NCBI RefSeq assembly: GCF_008993995.1
Contig: NZ_BKNN01000003.1
Location: forward strand, 23,039 to 87,038
DNA: 64,000 bases
Reading direction: 5' to 3'
DNA from: Acinetobacter brisouii
GTDB lineage: Bacteria; Pseudomonadota; Gammaproteobacteria; Pseudomonadales; Moraxellaceae
The notes under the pieces are model-generated. The model saw nothing but the letters and a program-made list of their open reading frames with translations. It was not told the DNA's origin and did not search any database. A program made the position numbers and the translations under genes. Of the stretch, positions 20,449 to 28,881 are shown piece after piece; position 1 is the stretch's first letter, and every line of letters begins with the position of its first letter.

Positions 20449-21905
20449 TGTGTTGGCCCGAAAATCACTTGGCTTAAATCCCGCTGTACACGTTTACGTT
20501 TTAAAATCGGGTGATTGGCATCAATACTGTCACCACTCTGTGCACTGAATGCAACAGCAGGCGAAGTCACAGGTGCAGACGATTTTTGACGTGAACGACG
20601 ACTACGAGTTGGCGCTTCTGTGACCAGTGGCGCAATGCTACTTGAGTCTACTTCTGGCTCTTCAATGCGGACTTTACTTTGACTACGGCGAGTTTTGGCG
20701 CGTTGACGATTATATTGCGCGATCGCCGCTTCTTTTTCGTCAGTGGTCATGTCCTGATAAGCTTCCCACCACTGCCCCATGCCTTGCGTATTTTCATCAC
20801 CAGACTTTTCACGCAACAGCAAGAAGTCAAAGCCCGCACGGAAACGTGCATGCCCTGCCAATACTTCAATTTGCTGAGGTTTAGGGTTCAACAAACGGGT
20901 TTGCATTTCCCAGACTTCACGAATAAAAGTCTCAGCAAAACGCGGAATAATCGTCCGTGTTGACTGACGTTTCAGCACATCCAAGCCTGCTTGAGCACGT
21001 GCTTCAGCTGCCACCACACCTTTTGCAGCATAAAAATCTGTACGTTCTAAAAAGTTATTCCACAACAACACTGCATAGAAAAATGCAGGGTTGATGGTTT
21101 TACCAATTTGAATACGTTGATCGGTATTTCGGGCAGCTAGCGCAATAAATTTGCTGACTTCTGGACGAACTTCAGCAAACAATTGTTTCCACACACCAAA
21201 ATCAATCAGTAACGACAATACATGTTGCAAATGCCCCATGGTAAAGAGTTTCTGAGACTCATCATAAAGGCGATGCGGAGAGATATCGCGTAACAGCTGT
21301 GTCATTTCAGGCGTAAACACGTCTAAAATTTCGGGTGCAATACTGAAATTCAGCTTAGCAGCAAAGCGCAATGTCCGCAGCATGCGCACAGGGTCTTCTT
21401 CAAAACGGGTTTTTGGATCACCAAGTAAACGCAAGGTTCTGCTTTTTACATCATCAATTGCATTGCAAAAATCTAAAATCACCCCTTGGCGTGGTTGATA
21501 GTACATCGCATTAATTGAGAAATCGCGGCGGACAAAGTCCTGCTCAATCGTTCCCCAATTGTTGTCACGTAAAATCATGCCCTGTGCACTAGTCACTGCT
21601 TTTTTCGGAGGTGCACGGAAAGTGGCAACTTCAATCAGATCACGTCCAATATACACATGAGCCAATTCAAAACGACGCCCAATAATGCGGCAACGACGCC
21701 CAAACACTTCTTTAACCTGCGCTGGTGTAGCGTTAGTTACCGCATCGAAATCTTTTGGCTGTAGTCCGAGCATAAGATCTCGAACCCCACCACCAACGAT
21801 ATATGCCTGATAACCTGCTTTGGTGAGAGCATCAATAACTTCTACAATGGAAGAAGGTAATTGTTTGATGGATAAACCATATTTTGACGCGCGTAAGGTA
21901 TGCAA
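20445..21905 (-). CDS. pcnB: Poly(A) polymerase I
   Basis: 486 aa. It adds 3' A tails that speed RNA decay. Class II nucleotidyltransferase head: V-G-G-G-V-R-D-L-M-L-G, then P-K-D-F-D-A-V-T-N-A-T with the two catalytic Asp, and R-R-D-F-S-I-N-A-M-Y. The arginine-rich stretch E-E-D-P-V-R-M-L-R-T-L-R-F-A-A-K follows. The last about 90 residues are basic and disordered (R-R-S-R-Q-K). The start is TTG 21905, ten bases after AGGAGA. A rare start codon is known for pcnB in E. coli too, where it limits expression. It leads a folK-panB-panC run. Confidence 0.93.
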   Translation of the reverse strand: MHTLRASKYGLSIKQLPSSIVEVIDALTKAGYQAYIVGGGVRDLMLGLQPKDFDAVTNATPAQVKEVFGRRCRIIGRRFELAHVYIGRDLIEVATFRAPPKKAVTSAQGMILRDNNWGTIEQDFVRRDFSINAMYYQPRQGVILDFCNAIDDVKSRTLRLLGDPKTRFEEDPVRMLRTLRFAAKLNFSIAPEILDVFTPEMTQLLRDISPHRLYDESQKLFTMGHLQHVLSLLIDFGVWKQLFAEVRPEVSKFIALAARNTDQRIQIGKTINPAFFYAVLLWNNFLERTDFYAAKGVVAAEARAQAGLDVLKRQSTRTIIPRFAETFIREVWEMQTRLLNPKPQQIEVLAGHARFRAGFDFLLLREKSGDENTQGMGQWWEAYQDMTTDEKEAAIAQYNRQRAKTRRSQSKVRIEEPEVDSSSIAPLVTEAPTRSRRSRQKSSAPVTSPAVAFSAQSGDSIDANHPILKRKRVQRDLSQVIFGPTQ

Positions 21906-22040
21906 AAGACGCTTTCTCCTACGTCTGGAGTTAATATTTTCAATCGTTGCTAATCATAGTGCATCAACCTACAAAGGGCAATTTGATTCTGCATCGTTGC
22001 CGTAATCTATTTCACGCCAGATATGTCTATTTTTCAAACC

Positions 22041-22397
22041 CTACAAAGCTAAATTTGACCGATTTTTCTCTAACAGTTTATCGCCAATTCCTTTGACATT
22101 TTTTAATTCATCAATGCTTTTGAATTTTCCATTTTTCTCACGATACTCAACAATCGCCTGTGCCTTCTTTTCTCCAATGCCATTGAGTTTATCTTGCAAT
22201 TCTGTAGCACTGGCTTGGTTTAAGCTGACTTTATTGGTTTTTGATGTCGAGCTTGAACTCTGTGCCTGATTTTGAAAAACAGCATGTTGTTTATTTTTCC
22301 ACTGCATATAGCGTTGGTCATAATCCTGTGCATTATTTGCCCACACAGGTGTCGCAATAACCAGTCCAATCAATAGTTTGCTGAGTTTTTTTATCAT
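22041..22397 (-). CDS. ComEA-like helix-hairpin-helix protein, secreted
   Basis: 118 aa. The signal peptide (M-I-K-K-L-S-K-L-L-I-G-L-V-I-A-T-P-V-W-A) ends near residue 20. A Ser/Thr-rich linker follows, then two helix-hairpin-helix motifs: L-N-G-I-G-E-K-K-A-Q-A-I and V-K-G-I-G-D-K-L. This is the build of periplasmic ComEA, which pulls DNA through the outer membrane during natural transformation. Start at ATG 22397, since the frame upstream overlaps mazG. It follows mazG by 8 nt. Confidence 0.86.
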   Translation of the reverse strand: MIKKLSKLLIGLVIATPVWANNAQDYDQRYMQWKNKQHAVFQNQAQSSSSTSKTNKVSLNQASATELQDKLNGIGEKKAQAIVEYREKNGKFKSIDELKNVKGIGDKLLEKNRSNLAL

Positions 22398-22405
22398 GTT
22401 TAAAC

Positions 22406-23170
22406 CTATAATTGTTGTTTTGCTTGCTCCCAAAGTTGATCCATTTCGGTCAGGTTCATATCATCAACTGAGCGACCTTGTTGCCGAGCCTGATCTTCAA
22501 TAAAAGCAAACCGTGTTCTAAATTTATGAATTGTGGAAAGTAAAGCCTCTTCTCCTGAGAGCTCTAGTTTACGACCAACATTAATTAAAGAGAATAAACA
22601 ATCACCAAATTCGGCCTGTATTTCATCGGGATTTTGTTGTTGTATTGCCTGTTCTAGTTCAGCAATTTCTTCATGAACCTTTGCCATGGCATCTTGAACA
22701 TTGGCAAAATCAAAACCGATCTTGGCAGCCTGTTTTTGAATTTGTTCAGCTTGCATAATCGCTGGCCCATGCTTGATCTGATCTAAATAAGATTTGGGCT
22801 GTCCCTGTTTTTCTTGTTGCTTAATCTGTTGCCAAAGTTCCGATACCTGCTCAGGGCTTAAGTTGGCATACTGCTCAGCCTGAAACACATGTGGATGACG
22901 GCGAATCAATTTTTCGGTAATCGCCTGCACCACATCATCAAAATTAAATGCTTGCTGCTCAGCATACATTTGCGACTGAAACACCACTTGTAAAAGCAAA
23001 TCTCCAAGCTCATTGCGAATTTCAGCAAGATTCCCCTGACGGATTGCATCTTCAACCTCATAGACTTCTTCAATTGCATAGCGGGTTAAGCTTTGAGGGG
23101 TTTGCGCCTTATCCCACGGACATTGTTCACGCAGTTGTTGCATCACTTCTAGAAGTTGTTGAATAGGCAT
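22406..23170 (-). CDS. mazG: Nucleoside triphosphate pyrophosphohydrolase MazG
   Basis: 254 aa with two MazG repeats. C-P-W-D-K-A-Q-T-P-Q-S-L-T-R-Y-A-I-E-E-V-Y-E is the first, with the E-E-x-x-E / E-x-x-D metal set including G-D-L-L-L-Q-V-V-F. The second is around E-I-A-E-L-E-Q-A and F-G-D-C-L-F-S-L. It hydrolyses NTPs and in E. coli lowers ppGpp, which fits its place directly after relA. ATG 23170 is preceded by GGAAAAA. Confidence 0.95.
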   Translation of the reverse strand: MPIQQLLEVMQQLREQCPWDKAQTPQSLTRYAIEEVYEVEDAIRQGNLAEIRNELGDLLLQVVFQSQMYAEQQAFNFDDVVQAITEKLIRRHPHVFQAEQYANLSPEQVSELWQQIKQQEKQGQPKSYLDQIKHGPAIMQAEQIQKQAAKIGFDFANVQDAMAKVHEEIAELEQAIQQQNPDEIQAEFGDCLFSLINVGRKLELSGEEALLSTIHKFRTRFAFIEDQARQQGRSVDDMNLTEMDQLWEQAKQQL

Positions 23171-23200
23171 GATTTTTCCAAAAATAAAAAATTTAGCAAG

Positions 23201-23230
23201 AAAAAAGCCAACATCGAAGTTGGCTTTTTT
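23201..23230. terminator. Terminator between relA and mazG
   Basis: AAAAAAGCCAAC and GTTGGCTTTTTT around a 6-nt loop, 14 bp beyond the relA stop and 30 bp upstream of mazG. It can end relA transcription, so mazG needs its own promoter or read-through. Confidence 0.85.
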
Positions 23231-23244
23231 AGACAAGATTAATT

Positions 23245-25545
23245 TTAGCTACCTTGTACCAAACGACGGGCGCTAATAATGCCGGGTTGCTGCTCCAAAC
23301 GGGCAAGCAAGCGTGAAAGTTGAGCTAAACCTTTGACTTCAATCAATAATTTCATATTTGCAATACCATCGGCTTCTGAAATGGTATTCACTTGGCGAAT
23401 ATTGATTTGATCTGCAAAAATCACTTGAGTGAGGTCACGCAACAAACCACGACGGTCATAAGCTTCAACAACAATTTGCACGCTTTGACCACGAGTAGGT
23501 TGCAACTCCCAATCTGCATCGACAGCACGTTCAGGTTCTTGAGTAATCATACGCACGTAATCTGGACATTTCACCTTATGAATACTCACGCCACGATTCA
23601 GCGTGATATAGCCACCAATTGGTTCACCATGTACAGGCTGACAGCACTGGGCAATATGCAGTTCGACATTGTCTAGACCATCAATCAGAATTCCATGTGC
23701 CGATAAGGTATGACTCGCACGGGGATTCAGCGCAGGTTTTAAAACCAGTTCAGGCTCATCCTGATCCAGTTTCATGTGACGATTGACCTGATTCATCAAG
23801 GCATGCAAGCTAATATCACCACTCACCAGACCAATCAGAATGTCATCACCCGACTTGACATTAAAATGACCACAATAGTCATTTAAATCAATACTTTTTG
23901 GATGAATTGCCAGACGTTGCAGCTCTTTGGTGAGTAACTCACGCCCAACTTCCAAGTTTTTACTGCGATCTTGCTGTCTAAACCAGTGACGCAACTTATC
24001 ACGTGCACGGGCAGTTTTAATATAACCTAGAGAACTTACCAACCAGTCACGGTTTGGCTCACGGTCTTTCTTGGTTAAAATCTCAACCTGTTCACCTGTT
24101 TTTAAGGCATAAGTTAAAGGGACATAACGCTGATTAACCCGTGAGGCATAACAGTGGTTGCCCACTTGGGTATGTACATGGTAAGCAAAGTCTAAAACCG
24201 TAGAACCCCGTGGTAACTCTTTAATGTCGCCATCTCGGCTAAAGACATAGATTTTTTCAAAGTCATCAAAGTCTTGTAACTTGTCAAAATCATCTTCATC
24301 TTTAGGATGCGCACTGGTTTCGTTACGTTCCTGATAATGCTCAAGTACCGCACGTAACGAATGCAACCGATGATTGAACGAAAAGTCGGTATTTTTCGAC
24401 CCTTCTTTATAGTTAAAATGCGAACAAACCCCTAACTCAGCTTCGTTGTGCATTTCATGGGTACGAATTTGCACTTCGAGTGATTTATTTTCTGCAATCA
24501 CTGCGGTATGCAAAGAGCGATAACCATTGGCTTTCGGATTGGTAATATAGTCATCGAACTGATGCGGAATATGCCGCCAAATCTGATGAACAATCCCGAG
24601 TACGTGATAACACTCAGGCACATCTTTCACCAATACCCGTAAGGCACGAATATCATATAACTGGTCAAAGCTCAGGTTCTTGCTCTTCATTTTACGATAG
24701 ATCGAATAAATATGTTTGACCCGACCCGTAATTTCCGCATCAATCCCGTCATTCGCCAATTCAGTCTTGAGCTGATTGATGACCGACTGAATATACTGCT
24801 CACGCTCCAAGCGCTTTTCATTGAGTAATGTCGCAATTTCTTTATAACGATCTGGCGCTAAAAAGCGAAATGCCAAATCTTCCAGTTCCCACTTGAGCTG
24901 GGCAATGCCTAAACGATGCGCCAGCGGTGAGTAAATGGTTAAAATCTCACGGGCAACGCGCTCCTGACGCTCTTTTGGAGATTTCGCCAGTTCACGCAGC
25001 TCGTATGTACGTTCTGCAAGTTTAATCAGTACAACACGAACATCTTCGGTGACCGAAATCAGCATTTTATAAATGCCTGTCAGATGCTCGCGCTGGTTAT
25101 TATTAAAGTGGTCTTCTAAGCGTTTGTTCTTTTCAATCAGCTCAGATAACTTACCCATCGACAACGTGCCCTTGACCAGACTGAGGACACCTTCACCATA
25201 ACGCTGCTGTACTTCGTCCAGTGTGGTGATACCTTCACGCACACTTCGATAGAGCAACGCGGCAATGAGTGTATTTTCATCGACATGCAAATGCGCCAAA
25301 ATGTTTGCCATACCAATACCAGTGGCAAAGGTATTACTGCGGTGATTAACCGTAGTTTCTAATTCTTTTTGTAGCGTTAGCTTTGCGACCTCTTCCAATG
25401 TGGTCAATTTCGCCCCATCCAAATGGTGACGTACGCGCTCAAGCCAATCTGCTAAATCGTTTTGCGCTTGTAGGGCATGTTCGACAGTCGTTTCTTCTGA
25501 CAACTGAGTGAGTCGTTCAGGTAACTGCTCACGTACTGTGACCAT
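23245..25545 (-). CDS. relA: (p)ppGpp synthetase RelA
   Basis: 766 aa. RelA senses uncharged tRNA on the ribosome. The N-terminal HD hydrolase is degraded: the expected H-D-V-x-E-D-T box reads L-L-Y-R-S-V-R-E-G (about 92-100), so no hydrolysis is expected. The synthetase has R-V-K-H-I-Y-S-I-Y-R-K-M-K and Y-D-I-R-A-L-R, with F-D-D-Y, the acidic RelA-type switch motif in place of the basic one of SpoT. Then N-P-K-A-N-G-Y-R-S-L-H. TGS follows (F-A-Y-H-V-H-T-Q-V-G-N-H-C), a Cys-containing zinc finger (C-C-Q-P), and a C-terminal ACT. ATG 25545 has AGGAG. Confidence 0.96.
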   Translation of the reverse strand: MVTVREQLPERLTQLSEETTVEHALQAQNDLADWLERVRHHLDGAKLTTLEEVAKLTLQKELETTVNHRSNTFATGIGMANILAHLHVDENTLIAALLYRSVREGITTLDEVQQRYGEGVLSLVKGTLSMGKLSELIEKNKRLEDHFNNNQREHLTGIYKMLISVTEDVRVVLIKLAERTYELRELAKSPKERQERVAREILTIYSPLAHRLGIAQLKWELEDLAFRFLAPDRYKEIATLLNEKRLEREQYIQSVINQLKTELANDGIDAEITGRVKHIYSIYRKMKSKNLSFDQLYDIRALRVLVKDVPECYHVLGIVHQIWRHIPHQFDDYITNPKANGYRSLHTAVIAENKSLEVQIRTHEMHNEAELGVCSHFNYKEGSKNTDFSFNHRLHSLRAVLEHYQERNETSAHPKDEDDFDKLQDFDDFEKIYVFSRDGDIKELPRGSTVLDFAYHVHTQVGNHCYASRVNQRYVPLTYALKTGEQVEILTKKDREPNRDWLVSSLGYIKTARARDKLRHWFRQQDRSKNLEVGRELLTKELQRLAIHPKSIDLNDYCGHFNVKSGDDILIGLVSGDISLHALMNQVNRHMKLDQDEPELVLKPALNPRASHTLSAHGILIDGLDNVELHIAQCCQPVHGEPIGGYITLNRGVSIHKVKCPDYVRMITQEPERAVDADWELQPTRGQSVQIVVEAYDRRGLLRDLTQVIFADQINIRQVNTISEADGIANMKLLIEVKGLAQLSRLLARLEQQPGIISARRLVQGS

Positions 25546-25565
25546 ACCTATCTCCTATTATCGTG

Positions 25566-26963
25566 TCATTCATTTTCGTCGTTCATCAATTCTATTTTCT
25601 CAAACAAGGTAATCGACTCGACATGACCTGTATGAGTAAACATATCCATGACGCCTGCTTTTTTCAGCTGGTATCCCTGTTGGACAAGAATAGCAGCATC
25701 GCGGGCAAGCGTGGCAGGATTACAAGAGACATAAACAATGCGTTTCGCATTAAAGTTAGAAATATAATGCATAACTTGCTCTGCCCCCGAACGCGGAGGA
25801 TCAATCAATAATGCATCAAATCCCTGTTTTGCCCAAGTTTGTTGTGAAAAATCTTTTGTTAAATCATGTGAATAAAAACTTAATTGCATAAGCCCATTAT
25901 GCAATGCGTTTTCTGTACCACGCTGAACCATGTCATCACTGCCTTCCACAGCGACCACGTGTCCACTCTGACCGACACAACGCGCCAGTGGTAAAGAAAA
26001 GTTTCCTAGACCACAAAATAAATCCAGCACGCGCTCACCTTGCTGCAACTCAAGCAATTCACATGCCAATTCTACCATTTGTGCGTTTACCGTGGCATTT
26101 ACTTGTGTAAAATCTGACGGGGCAAACGCAAAATCGACATCAAAAGCCTCTAAACGATAGTGCAAACGCATTGGCTGTGCTGCATCGACCCGATGGATAC
26201 TGTCCGTTCCTTCGGGTTGCAGATACAACTGCCAATGATTTTTTTGCGCAAAATCTAAAAGTTTTTGAACATCTGGTTGAATTAAAGCTTTGGTATGACG
26301 AAGTAACAAAGCAACTTCATCATCTCCCATTGCCAATTCTATATGACCAATATCTGCTTTGCCTTTTAGACTTTGGAGTAATTTTTTCAATTCAGGTAAA
26401 GATTGGTCGAGTTTTTGATCAAGCACAGGACAGTGCTGAATATCAATTAAGCGATTGCTTTGACGCTCTCGAAATCCCATCACCAATTGCTGTTTTTTTG
26501 GAATATAACGCACCCCGATCCGCGCACGGCGACGATAGTCACTGCGCTGTGAACGAATTGGTTCAAGCCAAACTTCGGGTTCAATCCCCGCAAAGTGTTG
26601 TAAATGTGAGGCTAAGACTTGTTGCTTGAAACGAATCTGCTCATCGGGATGCATGTGCTGCAAATTACAGCCACCACAGTGCTGAAAATGCGGACACATT
26701 GGCTGAATACGATGTTCAGACGGTTCTGATAGCAACTCAAGCGTATCGGCTTCTTCTAAGCGTTTCACTTGATGGGTGATTTTTGCCTTGACCTGTTCAT
26801 TCGGCAAAGCAAACTGAATAAAGACCTTCTTGCCATGCTTGTGTGAGGGATGTCCTCGTTGCACATCATAATGGGCAATCCCTCGTCCCTCGTGCGATAA
26901 CGATTCCACATAAAAAGTGTAAACTTCCGAAGAAGCGCTGCGAGTTTGGGCGTGCTGTTTCAA
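25566..26963 (-). CDS. rlmD: 23S rRNA m5U1939 methyltransferase RlmD
   Basis: About 465 aa. The N-terminal TRAM domain ([10 protein letters not shown]) is followed by the [4Fe-4S] cluster set C[10 protein letters not shown] (about 89-98, fourth Cys later). The SAM site is [12 protein letters not shown], and the catalytic Cys is in [11 protein letters not shown] near the end. Two TTG starts compete. I favour TTG 26963, nine bases after AGG, over TTG 26969, which is too close. It starts a few bases after the exonuclease gene and precedes relA by 20 nt. Confidence 0.93.
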   Translation of the reverse strand: MKQHAQTRSASSEVYTFYVESLSHEGRGIAHYDVQRGHPSHKHGKKVFIQFALPNEQVKAKITHQVKRLEEADTLELLSEPSEHRIQPMCPHFQHCGGCNLQHMHPDEQIRFKQQVLASHLQHFAGIEPEVWLEPIRSQRSDYRRRARIGVRYIPKKQQLVMGFRERQSNRLIDIQHCPVLDQKLDQSLPELKKLLQSLKGKADIGHIELAMGDDEVALLLRHTKALIQPDVQKLLDFAQKNHWQLYLQPEGTDSIHRVDAAQPMRLHYRLEAFDVDFAFAPSDFTQVNATVNAQMVELACELLELQQGERVLDLFCGLGNFSLPLARCVGQSGHVVAVEGSDDMVQRGTENALHNGLMQLSFYSHDLTKDFSQQTWAKQGFDALLIDPPRSGAEQVMHYISNFNAKRIVYVSCNPATLARDAAILVQQGYQLKKAGVMDMFTHTGHVESITLFEKIELMNDENE

Positions 26964-26973
26964 AAACAAAAAC

Positions 26974-27792
26974 CTAATCTTGAACTGGGAAAAAATGAGA
27001 ACTAAATGGCGTGTATTGAGCAGTTTTCTGCCACTGTGCCAAAAAGTCTTGCTGCTGAGGTTGGGTCGTCAAATACTGAATGGTATTATCAATCAACTGG
27101 CGGTGATCTTCTGCCAAAAGCTGCCCTTTGAGCAGCATCCAGCGCAAGTAAATCAACCATGTATTTAATACATCGCCTTCGCAATACTGGGTCAATTCAG
27201 CCCATGCCTGCTGACGAATCTGTTCAGGAACCAAATAACCCGCACCTTGACGTTTACCTGGAAAACCAAGCAACTGGGCAATATCATCGAGTTTCTGGAA
27301 ATTACGTCCATTAAACATCGCCATCACATCCATCAGATCGACATGTTGATGATGGTAACGGTTTTGATAGTTGTTAAAGCGCTTTTGACTGTCGATTTCG
27401 CCCTGATCAAACAAGGCAGGCGCAGACAGACCGTGATACATGGCACGGAATAAAATCACAGGTAAATCAAACTGCGAACCATTCCAACTCACCAAAACAG
27501 GATGGCGCTTTTCAAAAATCGAGAGAAACTTTTGCAACATGGTCGCTTCAGAATCATGCTCACGGCTAAATGAAAACAGTTTCAAGCCTTTTTCATCCAT
27601 CCACAAACCTGAAATACATACGATTTCATGCAATGGAATCCGCTGAAAATCCGTGCCATGTTCCTGACGACGCAATTTATTTAAAGCCTGTTGCAAGTCA
27701 TCTTGTGACAAATCCTGCAACTGATACAAATGCGCTCCCGCATTTAAATCGGTAATGGTTTCAATATCGAATACTAAAACGGGTAAGCGCAT
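26974..27792 (-). CDS. PolB-related 3'-5' exonuclease
   Basis: 272 aa, DEDD superfamily. Exo I is V-F-D-I-E-T-I (D8, E10). Exo II is [12 protein letters not shown] near residue 105. Exo III is Y-C-E-G-D-V-L-N-T near 205, which completes the metal ligands. It resembles the free-standing exonuclease domain of archaeal-type PolB that is widespread in proteobacteria. Its substrate in vivo is not known. It sits between cysM and rlmD in one direction with 9 and 10 nt gaps, so it is part of the same operon. Confidence 0.9.
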   Translation of the reverse strand: MRLPVLVFDIETITDLNAGAHLYQLQDLSQDDLQQALNKLRRQEHGTDFQRIPLHEIVCISGLWMDEKGLKLFSFSREHDSEATMLQKFLSIFEKRHPVLVSWNGSQFDLPVILFRAMYHGLSAPALFDQGEIDSQKRFNNYQNRYHHQHVDLMDVMAMFNGRNFQKLDDIAQLLGFPGKRQGAGYLVPEQIRQQAWAELTQYCEGDVLNTWLIYLRWMLLKGQLLAEDHRQLIDNTIQYLTTQPQQQDFLAQWQKTAQYTPFSSHFFPVQD

Positions 27793-27801
27793 GCAATCTC
27801 T

Positions 27802-28731
27802 CTATTCTTGATCTTCTACGGAAAATAAGCCTGTAGACAGGTAACGGTCGCCACGGTCACAGATAATACAGACAATCACCGCATCAGGTTGTTCTTCGGC
27901 AATCTTCAACGATGCCCATACTGCGCCACCCGATGAAGTTCCTGCACTAATGCCTTCAACACGCGCCAATTTACGCATGGTTTTTTCCGCTTCAATCTGT
28001 GGAATATCAATAATGCGGTCAATACGGGATTCATCAAAAATCGTTGGTAAGTATTCTTTCGGCCAGCGACGAATCCCTGCAATGCTCGAACCTTCTTCAG
28101 GTTGCAAACCGACAATTTGAATCTCAGGATTTTGTTCTTTTAAATATTTAGACACACCCATAATCGTGCCTGTCGTGCCCATTGCACTGACAAAATGCGT
28201 GATTTTTCCAGCAGTTTGTTGCCAGATTTCTGGGCCAGTGGTGAGGTAATGCGCTTCAGGATTATCAAGGTTTCCAAACTGGTTCAGTACAAGACCTTTC
28301 CCCTCTTGCTGCATCTTCATTGCCAAATCGCGTGCGCCTTCCATGCCTTGCTGCTGAGTCACTTCGATGAGTTCAGCACCATAAGCTGACATTGCATCTT
28401 TACGTTCTTGGCTCATGTTATTTGGCATGATCAGCTTCATTTTGTAGCCACGCATCGCAGCCACCATTGCCAAGGCAATCCCTGTGTTACCACTGGTCGC
28501 TTCAATCAGGGTATCGCCTGGCTTGATTTGACCACGTTTTTCAGCCTGCATAATCATATTGTACGCAGGACGATCTTTAACCGAACCCGCTGGGTTATTA
28601 CCTTCCAATTTCGCAAGTACCGTGGCGTTGGTCTGACAGGCTAAACGCTGTAAACGAACCAATGGGGTTTTGCCAACATAATGATCTAACAAGAATTCAT
28701 CTGCGAAAAAGTCTGGATTGTAATTACTCAT
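27802..28731 (-). CDS. cysM: Cysteine synthase B
   Basis: 309 aa, PLP enzyme making Cys from O-acetylserine and sulfide or thiosulfate. The PLP Lys is in N-P-A-G-S-V-K-D-R-P (about 40-50). T-S-G-N-T-G-I-A-L is the substrate loop (about 75-83). The C-terminal phosphate loop is G-I-S-A-G-T-S-S-G-G-A. I start at ATG 28731 (MSNYN), with AAGG upstream. Of CysK and CysM, the R-R-W-P-K-E-Y-L-P insertion fits CysM. Confidence 0.93.
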   Translation of the reverse strand: MSNYNPDFFADEFLLDHYVGKTPLVRLQRLACQTNATVLAKLEGNNPAGSVKDRPAYNMIMQAEKRGQIKPGDTLIEATSGNTGIALAMVAAMRGYKMKLIMPNNMSQERKDAMSAYGAELIEVTQQQGMEGARDLAMKMQQEGKGLVLNQFGNLDNPEAHYLTTGPEIWQQTAGKITHFVSAMGTTGTIMGVSKYLKEQNPEIQIVGLQPEEGSSIAGIRRWPKEYLPTIFDESRIDRIIDIPQIEAEKTMRKLARVEGISAGTSSGGAVWASLKIAEEQPDAVIVCIICDRGDRYLSTGLFSVEDQE

Positions 28732-28842
28732 GATATGTACCTTGATCGAGGTGGGCATATTGTATGAAAAAATCCTGCTTACTGCACTCATTTCGCTATT
28801 TTTTCTGAAAATCATGAAAGCACAAACAGCCAAGTGAAAGCA

Positions 28843-28851
28843 TGCTAATAT
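28843..28851 (+). promoter_or_regulatory. Extended -10 promoter of the gacS-like gene
   Basis: TGC followed by TAATAT, about 30 nt before ATG 28882. No strong -35. The spacer to cysM (28732-28881) is otherwise featureless. Confidence 0.5.
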
Positions 28852-28881
28852 GCGATGGTTGGGGAATAAATTGCATTGGTT

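Noticed and set aside
23245-25545. spoT rather than relA
   Set aside because: The hydrolase histidine-aspartate box is absent and the acidic F-D-D-Y motif fits RelA.
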